DNA of 7,338 bases from an uncultured Gemmiger sp. (GTDB taxonomy: Bacteria > Bacillota > Clostridia > Oscillospirales > Ruminococcaceae): the NCBI GenBank assembly GCA_959018215.1, contig CAUEKL010000109.1, positions 1 to 7,338 of the forward strand, read 5' to 3'. Below the pieces are notes generated by a model. That model saw only the letters and a list, made by a program, of their open reading frames with translations. It was not told the DNA's origin and did no database searches. The position numbers were made by a program, and so were the translations under genes. Of the stretch, positions 5,455-7,338 are shown in pieces. Numbering within the stretch: position 1 is the stretch's first letter; every line of letters starts with the position of its first letter.

Positions 5455-5853
5455 ATGTACAATCCCGGGGATTCCATGATCGAGGTCCGCGAGCTGCTCA
5501 TCAAGGCGTTCGCCTCGGCGTGGGAAGTATGCGGTGCCTCGATGCCGGGCACCGACCGCAACGGATATATTACCAGCAGCATCACCGTTATCGACAGCAT
5601 GCAGGTCAGTCCGGAGATGATCTATGCCGAGGAGGGCGCCGGCCTGACCGACGGCGAAGAACTGGATCACCTGAGTGATCTGGTGCGTGCCGACGGCATC
5701 TGGGTGTATTACGGGGTTCCGGCGGAGAATTTCTTCCTGGTGACCTGGATGCCCGACGCCGAGGCCGCCCGCCAGAAGGTGGCCACCCTGATGGAAGAGG
5801 GCGACTGTGTGGCCTGCACCGTGGACCTGACCCAGCAATGGCACTTTGAATGA
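5455..5853 (+). CDS. Unrecognised small acidic protein, 132 residues
   Basis: I do not recognise this protein. It is a real gene by its own promoter (5392-5420), a ribosome site (GAGGG at 5444-5448, six bases before the ATG), neighbour-like codon use and tight packing. The product is acidic and looks soluble: no signal peptide or membrane segment is visible. An N-terminal amphipathic stretch (IEVRELLIKAFASAWEVCG, residues 9-27) is followed by an acidic middle (about 58-80). A hydrophobic strand-rich part follows (GIWVYYGVPAENFFLVTW, 81-98), then a helix (DAEAARQKVATLMEEG, 101-116). Cysteines lie at 26, 118 and 121, the last two as C-V-A-C close to the C-terminus. It lies 31 bases upstream of cca and is probably co-transcribed with it. 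Whether that link is functional is unknown. Confidence 0.8.
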   Translation: MYNPGDSMIEVRELLIKAFASAWEVCGASMPGTDRNGYITSSITVIDSMQVSPEMIYAEEGAGLTDGEELDHLSDLVRADGIWVYYGVPAENFFLVTWMPDAEAARQKVATLMEEGDCVACTVDLTQQWHFE

Positions 5854-5870
5854 TTTGGATTCCAAGCTGA

Positions 5871-5887
5871 AAGGAGGCTCGGATATG
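5871..5887 (+). promoter_or_regulatory. Ribosome site that fixes the cca start
   Basis: AAGGAGG (5871-5877) is seven bases before the ATG at 5885-5887. The frame is open further upstream to a TTG at 5846, inside the previous gene, but that codon has no ribosome site. The alignable family sequence also begins after the ATG. Confidence 0.85.
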
Positions 5888-7252
5888 AACGATATCGCCC
5901 AGATCCGGCCTCCGGAGCGGGCTCTGGCCCTGCTGGACAAGCTGCATGGGGCCGGGTATGCCGCCTATATTGTGGGCGGCTGTGTGCGGGACAGCCTGCT
6001 GGGCCGCACGCCGGGAGACTGGGACATCTGTACCAGTGCCCGCCCCGACGAGATCGAGGCCCTGTTTGCCGGCCAGCGGCTGCTGCTGAAAGGCAAAAAG
6101 CACGGAACGGTGGCGGTGGTGCTGGACGGCAAAAGCTGGGAGATCACCACCTTCCGGCAGGACGGCCACTACACCGACGGCCGCCACCCCGACTGTGTGC
6201 ATTTTGTCCCCTGCCTGCGGGAAGACCTGGCCCGCCGGGATTTTACCGTCAACGCCATGGCCTGGTCTCCGGCGGAAGGGCTGGTGGATCTTTTCGGCGG
6301 GCAGAAAGACCTGCGGGAAGGGCTGCTGCGCTGCGTGGGAGACCCGGAGGCCCGCTTTGACGAGGACGCGCTGCGCATCCTGCGGGCGGTGCGGTTTGCC
6401 TCCCAGCTGGGATTCCGGCTGGACCCCGCCACCGCCGAAGCTGCCCTGCATGCCCGGATGTCGGTGCGGTGTGTTTCCGCCGAACGGATCTTTACCGAAC
6501 TGGACCGCCTGCTGGACGGCTTTGCCGTGGGTACGGTGCTGGCTCAATACGGGCGCATCCTCACCGGCGCGCTGCCGGAGATCGAGGCCTGCATCGGCTG
6601 TTCTCAGCTGGGGCGCTGGCACTGCTACGATGTGTGGAACCACACCGCAGCGGCCGTAGGCGGGCTGGACACTGAAGGGATGGACCCCCGCAGCGCCCGG
6701 GTGCTGCGCTGGGCCGTGCTGCTGCACGACATGGCCAAACCCTTGTGCCGCACCGAGGACGAGGACGGCACTGCCCATTTCCCAGGACATAACCAGCGGG
6801 GTGCCCGGCTGGCCCGCCAGATTTTGCAGCGTTTACGGGCGCCGGTTTATCTGATTGACGGCGTAGTGGCCCTGGTGGCAGTGCACGACGGTCCCCTGCC
6901 CCAATCCGACCTGGATATTCTGGAACAGCTTCACCAGCGCGGACCGCTGTTCTGGCAGCGGCTGTGCCGCCTGAAGCTGGCGGATCTGGCGGCCCACGCC
7001 AACAATGAGGCGGTGGCTCTGCGCTGCCGGGAGGTGCGGGAATTTGCCGCCCGGATGGAGTATCTGGCCGATACCGCCTGCTATACCGTCTCGGGTCTGG
7101 CCATCACCGGCAGCGACTTGATCGCCGCCGGGCTGACCCCCGGTCCTTTGGTGGGCAACACCCTGGAATGGCTGCTGCAAGCCGTTATGCAGGGCACCCT
7201 GCCCAACGAGCGGGAGGCCCTGCTGCTGGCCGTGCGTACCCGGCCAACCTGA
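5885..7252 (+). CDS. cca: CCA tRNA nucleotidyltransferase with HD domain
   Basis: This class II nucleotidyltransferase adds or repairs the 3'-CCA end of tRNA using CTP and ATP, without a nucleic acid template. The 455 residues show, in order: the nucleotide-binding GGCVRD (31-36); the catalytic GDWD with D45 and D47; RRDFTVNAMA (117-126); and RFDEDALRILRAVRFAS (157-173), the arginine-rich head-neck motif. An HD-type region follows, with H253 in WNHT, H281-D282 in LLHD, H302 in PGHN and H334-D335 in VHD. HD domains in this family can have phosphohydrolase activity; whether this one does is not shown. The start at 5885 is set by the ribosome site at 5871. It follows the 132-residue gene by 31 bases and ends at the terminator at 7266-7302. 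A poly(A) polymerase role is a less likely alternative. Confidence 0.95.
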   Translation: MNDIAQIRPPERALALLDKLHGAGYAAYIVGGCVRDSLLGRTPGDWDICTSARPDEIEALFAGQRLLLKGKKHGTVAVVLDGKSWEITTFRQDGHYTDGRHPDCVHFVPCLREDLARRDFTVNAMAWSPAEGLVDLFGGQKDLREGLLRCVGDPEARFDEDALRILRAVRFASQLGFRLDPATAEAALHARMSVRCVSAERIFTELDRLLDGFAVGTVLAQYGRILTGALPEIEACIGCSQLGRWHCYDVWNHTAAAVGGLDTEGMDPRSARVLRWAVLLHDMAKPLCRTEDEDGTAHFPGHNQRGARLARQILQRLRAPVYLIDGVVALVAVHDGPLPQSDLDILEQLHQRGPLFWQRLCRLKLADLAAHANNEAVALRCREVREFAARMEYLADTACYTVSGLAITGSDLIAAGLTPGPLVGNTLEWLLQAVMQGTLPNEREALLLAVRTRPT

Positions 7253-7265
7253 TATTCTTGTATGA

Positions 7266-7302
7266 AAAAAGGTCCCCTGCCCTTGCGGCAGAGGACCTTT
7301 TT
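7266..7302. terminator. Two-way intrinsic terminator after cca
   Basis: AAAAAGGTCC (7266-7275) pairs with GGACCTTTTT (7293-7302), and CTGCC (7277-7281) with GGCAG (7287-7291). There is one mismatch between the two stems (C7276/A7292) and a five-base loop. T runs occur on the 3' side in both directions, so it can serve cca and a convergent minus-strand gene. Confidence 0.85.
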
Positions 7303-7309
7303 GGGTATC

Positions 7310-7338
7310 TCACTCATCCAGAAGCAGATCTTCCAGGC
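7310..7338 (-). CDS. Possible C-terminus of a convergent gene (cut by window edge)
   Basis: On the minus strand the frame entering from the right edge reads LEDLLLDE and stops at TGA (7310-7312), eight bases before the two-way terminator. The acidic-leucine ending and the position next to a terminator fit a real protein tail. Eight residues are too few to name a family. Confidence 0.4.

Noticed and set aside
5850..5870. A six-residue frame (ATG overlapping the upstream stop, ending right before the cca ribosome site) as a leader peptide.
   Set aside because: No ribosome site of its own and no regulatory codon run; such short frames arise by chance.
5846..5884. A longer cca start at the TTG at 5846.
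   Set aside because: It overlaps the end of the upstream gene without a ribosome site, while the ATG at 5885 has AAGGAGG at ideal spacing.
5606..6790. A 394-codon minus-strand open frame opposite the 132-residue gene and cca.
   Set aside because: Composition-driven shadow rich in Gly, His, Gln and Pro with no recognisable domain, opposite a clear cca.

Overview
The window is a compact, GC-rich stretch of chromosome. It most resembles a gut Firmicute of the Oscillospiraceae/Ruminococcaceae type (Faecalibacterium, Subdoligranulum or Gemmiger-like). The basis is a MazF very close to the Bacillus type, strong AGGAGG ribosome sites, sigma-A-like promoters, and GC-rich codon use in otherwise clostridial gene families. 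The genus is an inference; there is no rRNA or other marker here. I see no RNA genes, CRISPR array, insertion sequence, prophage or integration site.

Layout. (1) 1-1288, plus strand: the tail of a probable DUF3783 protein, translationally coupled to a membrane-anchored ApbE flavin transferase, closed by a two-way terminator. (2) 1311-2753, minus strand: an FMN nitroreductase, holo-ACP synthase (acpS) and a MazF-type endoribonuclease with no visible antitoxin. They probably form one transcription unit with an extra promoter just before mazF. (3) 2692-2897: a divergent control region with one promoter each way. A sequence one base off the Bacillus cre consensus sits between the -35 and -10 of the pckA promoter. 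(4) 2898-5424, plus strand: ATP-dependent PEP carboxykinase (pckA) with codon use typical of a highly expressed gene. A strong terminator hairpin then abuts the ribosome site of an RpiR-family regulator. (5) 5392-7302, plus strand: a promoter inside the 3' end of the regulator gene drives an unrecognised 132-residue acidic protein and a full-length CCA-adding enzyme with an HD domain, ending at a terminator. (6) The last 29 bases look like the C-terminus of a convergent minus-strand gene.

How it fits together. pckA sits at the PEP/oxaloacetate node, and its neighbour is a regulator of the family that senses phosphosugars. Along with the cre-like site, this suggests sugar-responsive control. 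acpS, mazF and cca are housekeeping-type genes for lipid synthesis, RNA turnover and tRNA 3'-end maturation. I did not find a convincing new multi-gene system. The points most worth checking are the cre-like site, the lone mazF, a 13-base sequence shared by the mazF and 132-residue-gene promoters, the terminator just before the regulator, and the unrecognised protein.
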